Positions 16,945 to 27,121 are shown, counted from the stretch's first letter. The stretch is 64,000 nt of DNA from Bacillota bacterium (GCA_021806565.1 JAJZXK010000003.1:18512-82511); one strand, 5' to 3'. The notes: a model not told the origin generated them from the sequence alone. Numbers and translations are program-made.

Positions 16945-17166
16945 CTAGTTACGGGAGCCGCAGCAGCCGCAGCCACTGTCCGATTCGCCGCAGGGGCAGG
17001 CCGTCTCGGAGGATCCCGACCGCAGGATGGCGTGGACCCGCGGCAGGGTGCGGCGGACCCGCGATTCCGAGCAGCGCGGGCACCGGACGTCGTCCCGCTT
17101 CGCCACCGTCCGCTCCGCCTCGAAGGCCTCGGCGCAAACCTCACAGGTGTAGTCATACCAGGGCAT
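16945..17166 (-). CDS. FmdB family zinc-ribbon protein
   Basis: 73 residues from ATG 17166, preceded by GAGGGG. It starts MPWYDYTCEVCAEAFEAERT and continues VRCPRCSESRVRRTL: the CxxC...CxxC zinc ribbon of the FmdB/CxxC_CXXC_SSSS family. The C-terminus is rich in Cys and Gly (CPCGESDSGCGCCGSRN), as in longer FmdB members. It is a putative regulatory or metal-binding protein whose role is unknown. It is on the same strand as asnB, 147 nt upstream. Confidence 0.85.
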   Translation of the reverse strand: MPWYDYTCEVCAEAFEAERTVAKRDDVRCPRCSESRVRRTLPRVHAILRSGSSETACPCGESDSGCGCCGSRN

Positions 17167-17357
17167 TTCCCGACCCCTCCCCGATGGACACCGCATCCGG
17201 TGTCCACTTCTTGCGCGACGCGACCATCCCCTCCCCGAAGACCCATCCGGCTTTGGCCGGGTACAGCGGATCCCCGTCCCGCGCCGGCGGGATCAGGCCA
17301 GGAGGGGAAACCACTCCCCCTGCAGCGATTGCCCAGGCTGCAGGCCCAGGTCCTTGG

Positions 17358-17418
17358 TGACCGAGATCGCGGCGCAAGCCCCCGGCTTCAGCCGTGGGGT
17401 GAGCCGCGATCTCGGTCA
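17358..17418. repeat. Composite palindrome: transposon-end hairpin inside a 16-bp inverted repeat
   Basis: TGACCGAGATCGCGGC (17358-17373) and its exact reverse complement (17403-17418) flank CAAGCCCCCGGCTTCAGCCG TGGGG, a hairpin of the TnpB right-end type also present at 63884-63904. The whole forms a 61-nt nested stem-loop. The rest of the 323-bp gap 17167-17489 upstream of fmdB shows no gene. Confidence 0.7.
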
Positions 17419-17489
17419 GCCGCGCCCGGGGGTATTAACTGTTGACCAGCAATATCTACACATCTCATCTCCTGTGATATACTGTAGGC

Positions 17490-17792
17490 ATGAAACTGAG
17501 CGCCGGGGCGAAGGAGCAAGGCATCGGCCACCAAGCCGCGTGGCGAATGTACCGCGATGGCATATTGCCCGTGCCGACAGAGCAACTGCCCACAGGCACC
17601 ATCATCTTGAAGCCCCCAAAGGAGGAGCCAACAGGGGTGGCGGTCTATGCGCGTATGCCCTCATCTGACCAGCGTGACCAGCGTGACCAGCGTGCGGACC
17701 TGGATGGGCAGGTGGCGCGTGTGCGTGTGCGTCGAGTTCGTGACGCGCAAAGGCTATTGGCCAAGGCCCTACGCCGACTGCGGCACCGGTAG
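17490..17792 (+). pseudogene. IS607 TnpA serine recombinase, truncated
   Basis: The frame starts MKLSAGAKEQGIGHQAAWRM, the MerR-like DNA-binding N-terminus of IS607 TnpA, then QLPTGTIILKPP and VAVYARMPSSDQ, which is the start of the resolvase catalytic domain (normally YARVSS-DQ). A threefold 9-bp repeat at 17667-17693 expands DQR to DQRDQRDQR. About 35 codons later the frame ends at TAG 17790-17792, where the sequence passes directly into TnpB-like codons in the same frame. Most of the catalytic domain is missing. Confidence 0.75.
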
Positions 17793-18113
17793 CGGCTGCA
17801 TGGCCGTAAGCAGCGTGGCTCACGCAACCGCCGCAAGTCGGCGGCCGGCCTTGCGAGACTGCACCGCCGTATCCGCTCTCAACGCACGGACTTCCTGCAC
17901 AGGGCGACCACCTACCTGACGAAAACCAAGTCGGTCATCGTGGTCGAGGACCTTGCGGTGCGTGGCATGATCCGAAACCACTCGCTGGCGCGGTCCATCG
18001 CGGACGCGCCCGTCCGCCAGCTAGTTGTCCGGGTTGCCCGCACGCCGCGGTCGGTCGATGTGCCGCTGCAGCCGGCGGACCGCCTGGGCCAGCCGGCTCT
18101 AGATTCGCACTGA
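17793..18113 (+). pseudogene. TnpB internal fragment
   Basis: Translation gives GLARLHRRIRSQRTDFLHRA, then KSVIVVEDLAVRGMIRNHSL and ARSIADAPVRQL. VVEDL contains the second RuvC-type acidic residue of TnpB, and the following N-x-x-LAR-IAD block is typical. The N-terminal part and the zinc ribbon are missing. The fragment continues the frame of the truncated TnpA after one stop codon. Confidence 0.75.
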
Positions 18114-18237
18114 AACGTGACCCAGGTTTCGCGTTCAAAAGTGCACCGTCCTGGAATGATTCTCCTCGGTTGGCAGAAGACTTTCCGGGGAGGCTTCAGG
18201 GATGCGGTGGACCGTCGGGCTCCTGGCCGGCGCCGGA

Positions 18238-19317
18238 TCATCCCGCCCAGCGGACGGCGGTCTTGATCCGCTCCGGTCCTCCGCCGATGGCCGAAGCCAC
18301 ATCGGCGGGCGGGACCCTCACGCTGACCAGGCCGGCCAACCAGCCCGGCCAGTTGGCTTCCGCCACCGCCAGGGATTGACCCGCCTGCGCGAAGGCCTCG
18401 CGGCTGGCATTCACCGATCCGAAGACCAGACCGTTGCGCAGCACCAACCCCAGGTTGATCGCGTCCGCCGGGACCTCCAGGCTCACACCCGCGCCCGACA
18501 CGCCCAACAGGCAGAGCACCCCGGCGGGCGCCAGCGCCTGCAGGGCGCCGAACACCAGCGCGCGCGCCCCGGTGCACTCCACGATCCAGTCCACGCCGTC
18601 CGCCCCGGCGACCTGGGCCAGCTCGGCGTCCGCGCTGCAGACATAAGCCGCGCCCAGCGCGCGCACCGCCTGGGCCCGCGGATGGTCCGCTGCGTCGCGG
18701 TCGTAGACGGTGACGTCCAGATGGCGCAGCCGCAGCAGCATCGCGGCCAGGAGCCCGACCGGACCCGCCCCGGTCACCAGGGCACGTTGCGGCTCCCATG
18801 CCAAGCGCGCGCGTTGCACGCGCGCCGCCTCTTCGATCGCCTTGGTGACGACGCTGGTCGGTTCCATCAGCACGCCGAAGTCGGCAAAGCCGTCCGGCAG
18901 CGGCACCAGATAACGGGGCCATTCCGCGAACCGCTCGCACTGATAGCCGTGGGCCCCCTGGATGCCGCGCTCGGTGTATTGCAGGCTGATACACATGTCC
19001 GGGTGGTCGTGTGCGCACGGGTAGCAGCGCGGTTGGCCGCAGGGCCGCCGCACCGTCGGCGCCACCAGTTGGCCGGGCCGCAGGCCACAGCCCTCGGGCG
19101 CCTCCAGCACGCGCGCCAGGCATTCATGTCCCGGGATCAACCACGGGGAACCCCGAGGGGCCTCGCCGTGCCCCCCCGCCAGAATCTCATGGTCCGTCCC
19201 GCAGATCCCCACCTCAATCGTCGCAAGCAGCGCCTGGCCCGCCGCCGGACGCGGATCGTCCACCGTCGCCAACCGCGCGGATCCCGCCACGCCGGGCTTC
19301 ACCGTGATCGCCCGCAA
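18238..19317 (-). CDS. Zinc-dependent glucose 1-dehydrogenase-like (MDR family)
   Basis: 359 residues; homology begins at a TTG (19317) placed behind a run of G. The start reads RAITVKPG, then EVGICGTDHEI with the catalytic-zinc Cys, IPGHECLARVLE with the His, a four-Cys structural zinc lobe (RPCGQPRCYPC...DMC), YTERGIQGAHGYQCERF and the nucleotide-binding GAGPVGLLAAMLLRLR. This matches NAD(P)-dependent glucose/galactose 1-dehydrogenases of thermoacidophiles. It would oxidise an aldose to the lactone. The 437-bp upstream region separates it from the divergent ABC transporter gene. Confidence 0.82.
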   Translation of the reverse strand: MRAITVKPGVAGSARLATVDDPRPAAGQALLATIEVGICGTDHEILAGGHGEAPRGSPWLIPGHECLARVLEAPEGCGLRPGQLVAPTVRRPCGQPRCYPCAHDHPDMCISLQYTERGIQGAHGYQCERFAEWPRYLVPLPDGFADFGVLMEPTSVVTKAIEEAARVQRARLAWEPQRALVTGAGPVGLLAAMLLRLRHLDVTVYDRDAADHPRAQAVRALGAAYVCSADAELAQVAGADGVDWIVECTGARALVFGALQALAPAGVLCLLGVSGAGVSLEVPADAINLGLVLRNGLVFGSVNASREAFAQAGQSLAVAEANWPGWLAGLVSVRVPPADVASAIGGGPERIKTAVRWAG

Positions 19318-19754
19318 ACGGGGCCCCCCCTTTCCGCCCGCTGGACCGGACGGGGCGCCAGCGCGCCTGCGCTGGGGTTTCCCCTTCGAGTCCGCGTGGC
19401 CTGCCCGCTCCCGCCGGAGCGCCCCCTCCCGCCAAGCCCACGCGCCCACCGGCACGCGAGCCCCGCCGAGCCCTTTGTCGAACCCGGTTTCGAGACCGGG
19501 TCCGCCATTTCAGATTTTCTGCCACGTTCCATCTTGCCGCTCCCCGCTGCGGGTGTCACACTCGGTCCGTCCGGTGGCCGGATCGATGGCCGCCGGGGGC
19601 CGCTAGGCGGCCAAACCCTTCATGCAACCACGGAGGCGCACCCCCGAACACGACACAACATCCGCCTTGCAGACTTAGCCCGGCCGGGGTTTTTCCCGGT
19701 TGCGCCGGTGCATTCGGGCGGCTTGTGCGTTGGGGACAAAGGGAGGCCCGTCGG
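19318..19754. other. Divergent intergenic region with a candidate operator palindrome
   Basis: No gene is supported here. ACCCGGTTTCGAGACCGGGT at 19482-19501 is an 18-of-20 dyad upstream of the dehydrogenase and could be a repressor site. A second inverted repeat, GGCCGCC...GGCGGCC, lies at 19588-19612, and CCGGGGTTTTTCCCGG lies near 19690. I do not see confident -35/-10 pairs. Confidence 0.4.
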
Positions 19755-22055
19755 ATGCAGTTGGTCGATGGCGCCGACGCCGCACCGGACCAGGGGGCCT
19801 ACGCGGACCCGCCGCTCCTGTGTGCCGGCAGCGACCTGGACGGACAGGGGCGATTCGGACGCAGCTGGCTGATCGTGCGCGACGGCGAGGTGGTAGTCTG
19901 TACCGGCGACGGCATCTGGCCATCCGCCCAGGGCCCCTACCTGCGCCGCCAACGCGAGCAGATGTGGGACGGCGCCCACCTGTGCCTGGCCGCCCCGCCG
20001 CCGCGCGAGGCACAGGAACTGCAGCGCATGCCGCTCGCGCGCCTGGCTTCTGTCCGCCTGCGCCACGAGATCGGCGCCGTCGTCCTCGTGGCACGCCTGG
20101 AGGATGGCGCCACCATCCCGCTGCTACGCGGCACCGCGCCGCTGGCCCGCCACCTGGCCATCGCCGCCCGCGCCCTGGAGAAGCTGATCAAGGGCGAGCC
20201 CCTGCAGGTCAACGTCCAGGACCTCCCCTCGTACTGCCCGCGCTGCGGCCGGCGCCTGGGCAACGACACGCGCGTCTGCGGTTCTTGTCTGAACCGCGGC
20301 GCCGTGCTGCGCCGGCTGCTCGGCTTCGCCGAGCCATACCGCTACCGCATGCTGACCGCGGCCGCGCTCGTGCTCGTCAGCAGCGCCATCGCCCTGGTGC
20401 CGCCCCTCATCACCAAACACCTCACCGCGGCCCTCATCGTCCACGGCCAGCCCGTCGCCATGCAGGCGGTCGGCGTCTTCGTGCTGCTGCTGCTCGCCAT
20501 CCAGACGGCGAACCGCATCATCGGCGTCATCCAAGCCCGGGTCGGGGTCTGGGTCGCGTCCCGCATCGTCGGCGACCTGCGGGGCCGCGTCTGGAACGCC
20601 TTGCAGCGCCAGAGCCTTTCCTACTTCGACCGCATGCAGGTCGGACAGATCATGGCGCGCATCAACAATGACACCCAGCGGGTGCAGCAGTTCCTCACCG
20701 ACGGTGTTCCCTTCTTCGCGCCCAACGCGCTGCGACTGCTCGGCTCGCTGGCGATCATGCTCGCCCTGAACTGGAAGCTGACCCTGATCGTGCTGTTGCC
20801 CTCCCCCTCGCTGATCATCGCCCGCTACCTCTTTTGGCCGCTGATCCGCAAGGTCGACCGCCGGCTCTGGCAGACGATCGGCAAGCTGAACGTGGTGGTC
20901 GACGACGTCCTATCGGGCATCCGCGTCGTCAAGGCGTTCGGACAGGAGGAACGCGAGCGGGACCGCTTCGGCGAGGTGAACTCCGATCTGGTCTCCCGCA
21001 ACATCCAGGCACAGTACCTCTGGCAGACGATCTTCCCCGCCTTCGCCTTCATCGGCGGGCTCGGCGGGTTGTTCCTCTGGTACTTCGGCGGCCAGTCCAT
21101 CGCCGCCGGCCGGATGACCTTCCCGGACCTGATGGCCTTCATGGGATACATCGGCATGTTCACCGGCCCCCTGGGCTGGTTCGCGAACCTATCCAACTAT
21201 TACGCCACCTCGATGACCTCGGCCGAGCGCGTCTTCGAGGTCCTCGACGCCGAGCCGGACGTGCGCCAGGCCCCCTCCCCCCACAACCTCCCCCAGCTGC
21301 GCGGCGCGGTGCGCTTCGAGTCCGTGGAGTTCGGCTACGTCCCCCATGACCCCGTGCTCAAGGGCGTCTCGCTGGAGGTCGCCCCGGGGGAGATGATCGG
21401 ACTGGTCGGCCACACCGGCGCCGGCAAGTCCACCTTCATCCAGTTGCTGACGCGGCTGTACGACGTGGATTCCGGCTGCATCCGCATCGACGGCGTCGAC
21501 ATCCGCGAGATCTCCCAGGACGACCTGCGCCGCCAGGTCGGCCTGGTGCTGCAGGACACCCTGCTGTTCGACGGCACGATCGCCGAGAACATCGCGTACG
21601 GCAAGCCGGGGGCCACCCTGCTGGAGGTGATGCGCGCCGCCAAGATGGCCAATGCGCACGACTTCATCCTCCGCCAGCCCGACGGCTACGACAGCCGCGT
21701 CGGCTGGCACGGGCACCGCCTCTCCGGCGGCGAGCGCCAGCGCATCACCATCGCGCGCGCCATCCTCCACGATCCCCGCATCCTCATCCTGGACGAGGCC
21801 ACCGCCTCCGTAGACACGCAGACCGAGCGCCAGATCCAGCAGGCCATCGCCCGCCTCATCCGCGGCCGCACCACCTTCGCCATCGCCCACCGGCTGTCCA
21901 CCCTGCGCCACGCCGACCGCCTTGTCGTCTTCGACCACGGGCGCATCGCCGAGGTCGGCACGCACGACGAACTGGTCGCCAGCGGCGGCATCTACGCCAA
22001 GCTGGTCGAGGCGCAGTACGAGGCACTGCGCAGCCGGGAGGTGGTTCTACAGTGA
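19755..22055 (+). CDS. ABC transporter, fused permease/ATPase with zinc-ribbon N-terminal extension
   Basis: 766 residues from ATG 19755, GGGAGG 8 nt upstream. Residues 1-150 are a soluble extension; a CPRCGRR...CGSC zinc ribbon follows, then six TM segments and a type I exporter ATPase domain with GHTGAGKST, LSGGERQR, ILILDEAT and AHRLST. The N-terminal extension plus downstream DUF1854 partner matches the pair that databases describe as cyanophycin-metabolism-associated; no cyanophycin gene is in this window. GTGA overlap couples it to the next gene. The exported substrate is unknown. Confidence 0.88.
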   Translation: MQLVDGADAAPDQGAYADPPLLCAGSDLDGQGRFGRSWLIVRDGEVVVCTGDGIWPSAQGPYLRRQREQMWDGAHLCLAAPPPREAQELQRMPLARLASVRLRHEIGAVVLVARLEDGATIPLLRGTAPLARHLAIAARALEKLIKGEPLQVNVQDLPSYCPRCGRRLGNDTRVCGSCLNRGAVLRRLLGFAEPYRYRMLTAAALVLVSSAIALVPPLITKHLTAALIVHGQPVAMQAVGVFVLLLLAIQTANRIIGVIQARVGVWVASRIVGDLRGRVWNALQRQSLSYFDRMQVGQIMARINNDTQRVQQFLTDGVPFFAPNALRLLGSLAIMLALNWKLTLIVLLPSPSLIIARYLFWPLIRKVDRRLWQTIGKLNVVVDDVLSGIRVVKAFGQEERERDRFGEVNSDLVSRNIQAQYLWQTIFPAFAFIGGLGGLFLWYFGGQSIAAGRMTFPDLMAFMGYIGMFTGPLGWFANLSNYYATSMTSAERVFEVLDAEPDVRQAPSPHNLPQLRGAVRFESVEFGYVPHDPVLKGVSLEVAPGEMIGLVGHTGAGKSTFIQLLTRLYDVDSGCIRIDGVDIREISQDDLRRQVGLVLQDTLLFDGTIAENIAYGKPGATLLEVMRAAKMANAHDFILRQPDGYDSRVGWHGHRLSGGERQRITIARAILHDPRILILDEATASVDTQTERQIQQAIARLIRGRTTFAIAHRLSTLRHADRLVVFDHGRIAEVGTHDELVASGGIYAKLVEAQYEALRSREVVLQ

Positions 22056-22669
22056 ACGCGAACTGGAGCGCGGCCGACGGCGATGCCGCCGCCGCGGACG
22101 CTTGGGCGACGGCGACCGAAGGATTGGACCTGGTGACGCTGGACCCGGGTGCCTGCCACCTGAAACCCGGCCCGGCAGGCCGCCTGTGCGGCACCGTCCA
22201 CGGCAGGGAGCATGCCGAGATCGTCCCCTACCGGCCGTTTCCCCTGTCCGAACCGGACTGGGTCTCCCTGGTCACGGTGGAGGATTCCGACTCGGACGGG
22301 CGGCGCAGCGATGGCGACCGCTCGGACTGGGTTGAACTGGGCGTGCTGCCCAATGCGGGCGCCCTGGACCCCGAAAGCCGCGCCGCGCTGGACGCCGCGC
22401 TGGTCCTGCGCTACTTCCTGCCCCGCGTCCAGCAGATCTCGGCGGTGCGCGACGAGGACCCCGGCCAGAGCGGCGCGGTCGTGTGGGACCTGCAGACCGA
22501 CCGCGGTCCCATGCGCCTGCGCATGCCCAATCTGTTCGAAGGCATCCAGCAACTTCCGTCGGGACGCCTGCTGCTGTCCGGCGGGGAGGGCAACCGGGCC
22601 GACATCCCGGACGTGGCGGCCATGGACCCGGCGAGCCGCCGGCTGCTGGAACGCTATTACTGGTTTTGA
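22052..22669 (+). CDS. DUF1854 family protein
   Basis: 205 residues. GTG 22052 overlaps the ABC transporter stop (GTGA), so translation is coupled. The conserved part contains IVPYRPFPLSEPDWVSLV, ELGVL, LRYFLPRVQQISAV, RGPMRLRMPNLFEGIQQLPS and GNRADIPD, the DUF1854 pattern. The product is probably a cytoplasmic partner of the transporter. Its biochemical role is unknown. It ends 13 nt into the convergent GtrA gene. Confidence 0.85.
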   Translation: MNANWSAADGDAAAADAWATATEGLDLVTLDPGACHLKPGPAGRLCGTVHGREHAEIVPYRPFPLSEPDWVSLVTVEDSDSDGRRSDGDRSDWVELGVLPNAGALDPESRAALDAALVLRYFLPRVQQISAVRDEDPGQSGAVVWDLQTDRGPMRLRMPNLFEGIQQLPSGRLLLSGGEGNRADIPDVAAMDPASRRLLERYYWF

Positions 22670-23148
22670 TGGTTTTGGACGCGCTGCCTGCGCCCGCCGA
22701 TCCCAGGACGGAAGACGACCAGGCGCATGACGAAAAAGCTCATGCTCGACGCGAATGCCATGGCGACGCCCTTGGCCAGGTTGACCTTGACCCAGTGCGG
22801 CGCGATCTGCAGGGCGTGCACCTGGGAGGCGGTGAGGATCAACACGAGGTCGTTGATGCCGATGTTGAGCAGGGACTGGGCGATGAACAGCGTCAGCTGA
22901 CGCGTGCTGCCGTCTGCCTGGCGCCGGAAGGTCCAGCGCGTATTCCACAGATAGGAGTTGAGGATGGCCAGTGCCACCGCCAGGGAGGTCTCCACCGTGA
23001 GCCCGATCCGGCTGGTGGTGGGAAACACCGCCAGGAGGATGTTGAGGATGGCCAGATCCACGGCCGCGTTGACAAAACCCACCGTCGCGAACTGACCATA
23101 CTGCCGCCACGCCAACACGCGCCGACGCACAGCGGCCGGCTCGCCCAC
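22657..23148 (-). CDS. GtrA family membrane protein
   Basis: 163 residues when started at GTG 23148, which has AGGGG 7 nt upstream; GTG 23130 is an alternative. Four TM helices are evident: YGQFATVGFVNAAVDLAILN, ETSLAVALAILNSYLWNTRW (with the family NSYLWNTRWTFR motif), FIAQSLLNIGINDLVLIL and KGVAMAFASSMSFFVMRLVV. GtrA proteins are thought to help move undecaprenyl-linked sugars across the membrane. The gene lies downstream of sqdX and sqdB on the same strand. Confidence 0.85.
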   Translation of the reverse strand: MGEPAAVRRRVLAWRQYGQFATVGFVNAAVDLAILNILLAVFPTTSRIGLTVETSLAVALAILNSYLWNTRWTFRRQADGSTRQLTLFIAQSLLNIGINDLVLILTASQVHALQIAPHWVKVNLAKGVAMAFASSMSFFVMRLVVFRPGIGGRRQRVQNHQNQ

Positions 23149-23203
23149 CGCACGCCCCTGCGGCGATGCGCCCTCAGCTGGCCAACGATTCTCCACCGGC
23201 AAT

Positions 23204-24373
23204 TCAGCGCCCCCCGGCACCCGAGCCCCCCGACGCCAGGTGCGGCGTCCCCGCCCCCGCCCCCGCCAGCCCGAGCGCCTCGTCATAGTAACCCAACAGT
23301 TGGCGCGTGGGGCCATCCCAACCGTGCCGCGCCCCGCGGGCACGGGCGCCGGCCCGCAGCCGGGCCGCGAGTTCGCTGGAGCCCGCCAGGGCATCGACGG
23401 CCTGCATAAGCGCGGACGTATCGTCTCCGTCGTAGAACATGCCGGCCTCGTCCTCACCCAGCAGCAGGTGGCTCGGGTGGCTGTGGGCCGCGATGATGGG
23501 CAGCCCGCACGCCATGGCCTCCAACAGGACCAGCCCGAGCGTCTCGGTCGTCGACGGGAACACAAAGGCATCGGCGGAGGTGTAGGCTGCGATCAGCGCG
23601 TCGCCGTGCAAATTGCCGGTGAACACCGCCGACGTTCCCGCGAACGTCGCTTCCAGCGCCTGGCGCGCCGGGCCGTCGCCCACCATGGCCAGGCGCAGAT
23701 CGGTGCGGCGGGCCAGCGGCAGGAGCCGTTCCAACTGCTTTTCCGCCGCCAGGCGCCCCACATACAACAGCACCAGCGGCACCTTTGCACCGCCGCCCAA
23801 GCGCAGGCGCATCGCCGGGTCGGCCGGCAGCGGGCGGAATCGCTGCAGATCGACGCCATGGCTCCAAACCCGCACGCTGGCGAACCCGTGGCGCACCAAC
23901 TCGACCCGCGCCGCCTCAGAAGTGCAGAGGTTGACGGCCGCCCGGTTGTGCAGCAGGCGCATGTAGGTCCAGATCGCCCCACTCAGATAACCGAAGCCAT
24001 ACAGCTTGGCATAGTGCGGAAAGTGGGTGTGGTAGCTCGCCACCAGGGGCACACCCATGCTGCGGGAAGCGAGGATCGCCCCGATCCCGAACACGGTCGG
24101 GTTCAGGGTGTGGATCACGTCCGGCGAGAAATCCCGCAACAGATCCAGCGTCCGCACCCGCGGCCAGATGACTCGCTTATCCGGATAGAGGAAGAACGGG
24201 TTGCCGGGGAAACCCACCACCCGCGCGCCCGCATACGTCGGCGGGCCGCCGTCGGGGGCCAGCACGAGCACCTCGTGGCCGAGCCGGTTGAGTTGCTCCA
24301 GTGTGGCCAACAGACGCGTCACCACGCCGTCGGTGGAGGGCAGATAGGTTTCGGTGAACATGGCGACCCGCAC
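23204..24373 (-). CDS. sqdX: Sulfoquinovosyl/glycosyl transferase, GT4 (SqdX-like)
   Basis: 389 residues from GTG 24373. A GT-B enzyme of family 4: MRVAMFTETYLPSTDGVVTR, FSPDVIHTLNPTVFG, SYHTHFPHYAKLYG, then VWSHGVDLQRFRP and VLLYVGRLAAEKQLERLLP with FVFPSTTETLGLVLLEAMA as the donor-binding E-x7-E. The TETYLP.DGVV.R start and HTHFP..Y motif are seen in SqdX/SQD2 and MgtA-like enzymes. Its position directly after sqdB (43 nt) makes transfer of sulfoquinovose to diacylglycerol the most likely role. It acts at the cytoplasmic membrane face. Confidence 0.82.
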   Translation of the reverse strand: MRVAMFTETYLPSTDGVVTRLLATLEQLNRLGHEVLVLAPDGGPPTYAGARVVGFPGNPFFLYPDKRVIWPRVRTLDLLRDFSPDVIHTLNPTVFGIGAILASRSMGVPLVASYHTHFPHYAKLYGFGYLSGAIWTYMRLLHNRAAVNLCTSEAARVELVRHGFASVRVWSHGVDLQRFRPLPADPAMRLRLGGGAKVPLVLLYVGRLAAEKQLERLLPLARRTDLRLAMVGDGPARQALEATFAGTSAVFTGNLHGDALIAAYTSADAFVFPSTTETLGLVLLEAMACGLPIIAAHSHPSHLLLGEDEAGMFYDGDDTSALMQAVDALAGSSELAARLRAGARARGARHGWDGPTRQLLGYYDEALGLAGAGAGTPHLASGGSGAGGR

Positions 24374-24416
24374 GAGCCGTGGTCCCCCTCTCCCGGATGC
24401 CTCAGGCGGCCGCGCC

Positions 24417-25891
<1,475 letters not shown>

Positions 25892-26044
25892 GTGACGAAA
25901 CGTGGTGTGCGCTTGCACATCCTTGCGCTCGCGGTAGGCACGTGCGGGCGATCGCGTATGGTTGCGCCGCTTCGGCGAAGGGGTGGCCGATTGGGGTTTG
26001 GTTGGACACACCTGCCGGCGGGCCCACACCGGAGGCGACCTTGA
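25892..26044 (+). CDS. Small 50-residue ORF upstream of the histidine kinase
   Basis: GTG 25892 is preceded by a full GGAGGTG site 8 nt away, one of the best ribosome sites in the window. The product begins MTKRGVRLHILALAVGTCG and is rich in arginine and glycine, with no recognised domain. Its stop TGA (26042-26044) overlaps the ATG of the kinase gene by one base (TGATG), so it could act as a translational leader. It may equally be a non-conserved frame. Composition is weakly informative. Confidence 0.4.
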   Translation: MTKRGVRLHILALAVGTCGRSRMVAPLRRRGGRLGFGWTHLPAGPHRRRP

Positions 26045-26976
26045 TGGAAACCGCGGCCGTCTCGGTCGAGCGGCAGAACCAGTTTTGGCGCGTGCGTGTC
26101 GGAGGGCTGGTCACCTCCAGCCTGGTGGCCGAGCTGCGCCGTCTGAGCGCACACCCCGGCCCGACCCAGATCAACCTGCGCGAGGCCCTGCTGAGCACCG
26201 ACGGTGTGGAGGCGTTGCGCGCCTGGCATTCCGCCGCGCGCGGCGAACTGGAGTTGTTGTTGCCACGGGCCGTCGCCGCCTTCAGCCCTCCCGCCGCCGC
26301 CACCGCCCCGCCACAGGCGCCGGTCGATCTGCCCGCCATGCTGGCACACGACTTGCGGGGCCCACTCGCGGTCACCCATCTGCGCCTGCAATCGCTGGCC
26401 GCCCGCCTGAGTGCGCACCGCCTGGAGCCCGAAACGGCCGATTGCCGCAGCGCCATCGCGGGCATCGAGGCCGTCAGCCGCCTCTTTGACATCTATCTGA
26501 CGGCGAGCCGGCCATGGCAGACCACCGCCGTCAATGTGGCCGAGATCTGCCGCGCGGCCGCCCAGCTCGCGGAGAACGCGGGCCAAGCCGCCCAGATTGA
26601 AATCCAGGCGCCCGATCCCCTGCCGGTCGAGGGTGAACCGCAGGCCCTGCAGCAACTCGTGTACAATCTTCTGCGCAACGCGCTGGAATCGGGCGCCGAG
26701 CCGCCCGCGGCCCGGATCCGCGCCATCCGGGCCGGCAATCGGGTGCGCCTGGAAGTGACCGACCGGGGGCCCGGCTTCCCTGCGGAGGTCCTGGCCGCCC
26801 CGAGCAAACCGCGGCGCAGCACCAAACCCGACGGCATGGGCATCGGCCTGCCGCTCTGCCACTGGATCGTCGAGCGTCACCACGGCACCATCCGCCTCGC
26901 GAACACCGGTGGCGGCGGCGCGCTCGTGCAGGTCGACCTGCCGACCGCGGCCGGGTTCAGCGAATCAACTGGATGA
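26044..26976 (+). CDS. Sensor histidine kinase-like protein (HisKA-HATPase)
   Basis: 310 residues from ATG 26044, preceded by GGAGGCGACC. Residues 1-95 form an unrecognised N-terminal domain without TM segments. The H-box is LAHDLRGPLAVTHLRL, the N-box LVYNLLRNALESG, and ATP-lid motifs are VTDRGPGFP and GMGIGLPLCHWIVERH. It is thus a soluble orphan histidine kinase; no response regulator is adjacent. TGATG overlap with the small ORF suggests coupling. It runs convergently 20 nt into the gene for a small membrane protein. Confidence 0.85.
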   Translation: METAAVSVERQNQFWRVRVGGLVTSSLVAELRRLSAHPGPTQINLREALLSTDGVEALRAWHSAARGELELLLPRAVAAFSPPAAATAPPQAPVDLPAMLAHDLRGPLAVTHLRLQSLAARLSAHRLEPETADCRSAIAGIEAVSRLFDIYLTASRPWQTTAVNVAEICRAAAQLAENAGQAAQIEIQAPDPLPVEGEPQALQQLVYNLLRNALESGAEPPAARIRAIRAGNRVRLEVTDRGPGFPAEVLAAPSKPRRSTKPDGMGIGLPLCHWIVERHHGTIRLANTGGGGALVQVDLPTAAGFSESTG

Positions 26977-27121
26977 AGCCGCCGGCCCAGAGCGCCAATA
27001 GGCTCGCCCCGGTCCAGCGCACCACGCGCGGCAGCCCGGGACGGCGCAGAAAGGCAAACGTGCCAAGCAACCAGTAGCATAGGCCGAGCACCGCCATCAC
27101 CAGAATCGGCCGCTCGATCAC
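26957..27121 (-). CDS. Small membrane protein (two TM helices)
   Basis: 54 residues from GTG 27121, with GGGGAGG 7 nt upstream. The sequence contains ILVMAVLGLCYWLLGTFAF, then LRRPGLPRVVRWTG and ASLLALWAGGFIQLI: two hydrophobic helices joined by a basic loop, topology both ends out or both in. No family is recognised. It overlaps the 3' end of the kinase gene and is divergent from rqcH. Confidence 0.55.
   Translation of the reverse strand: MIERPILVMAVLGLCYWLLGTFAFLRRPGLPRVVRWTGASLLALWAGGFIQLIR

Larger units (their letters stand above)
17434..18113 (+). mobile_element. IS607-family relic (left end, tnpA start, tnpB internal piece)
   Basis: The left end ATTAACTGTTGAC at 17434-17446 and the following leader up to TGTAGGC are closely matched by an inverted copy at 41606-41661. 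It is followed by a truncated serine recombinase gene and, after an internal deletion, by a TnpB segment. No right end is recognised. The element is non-functional. Confidence 0.7.
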
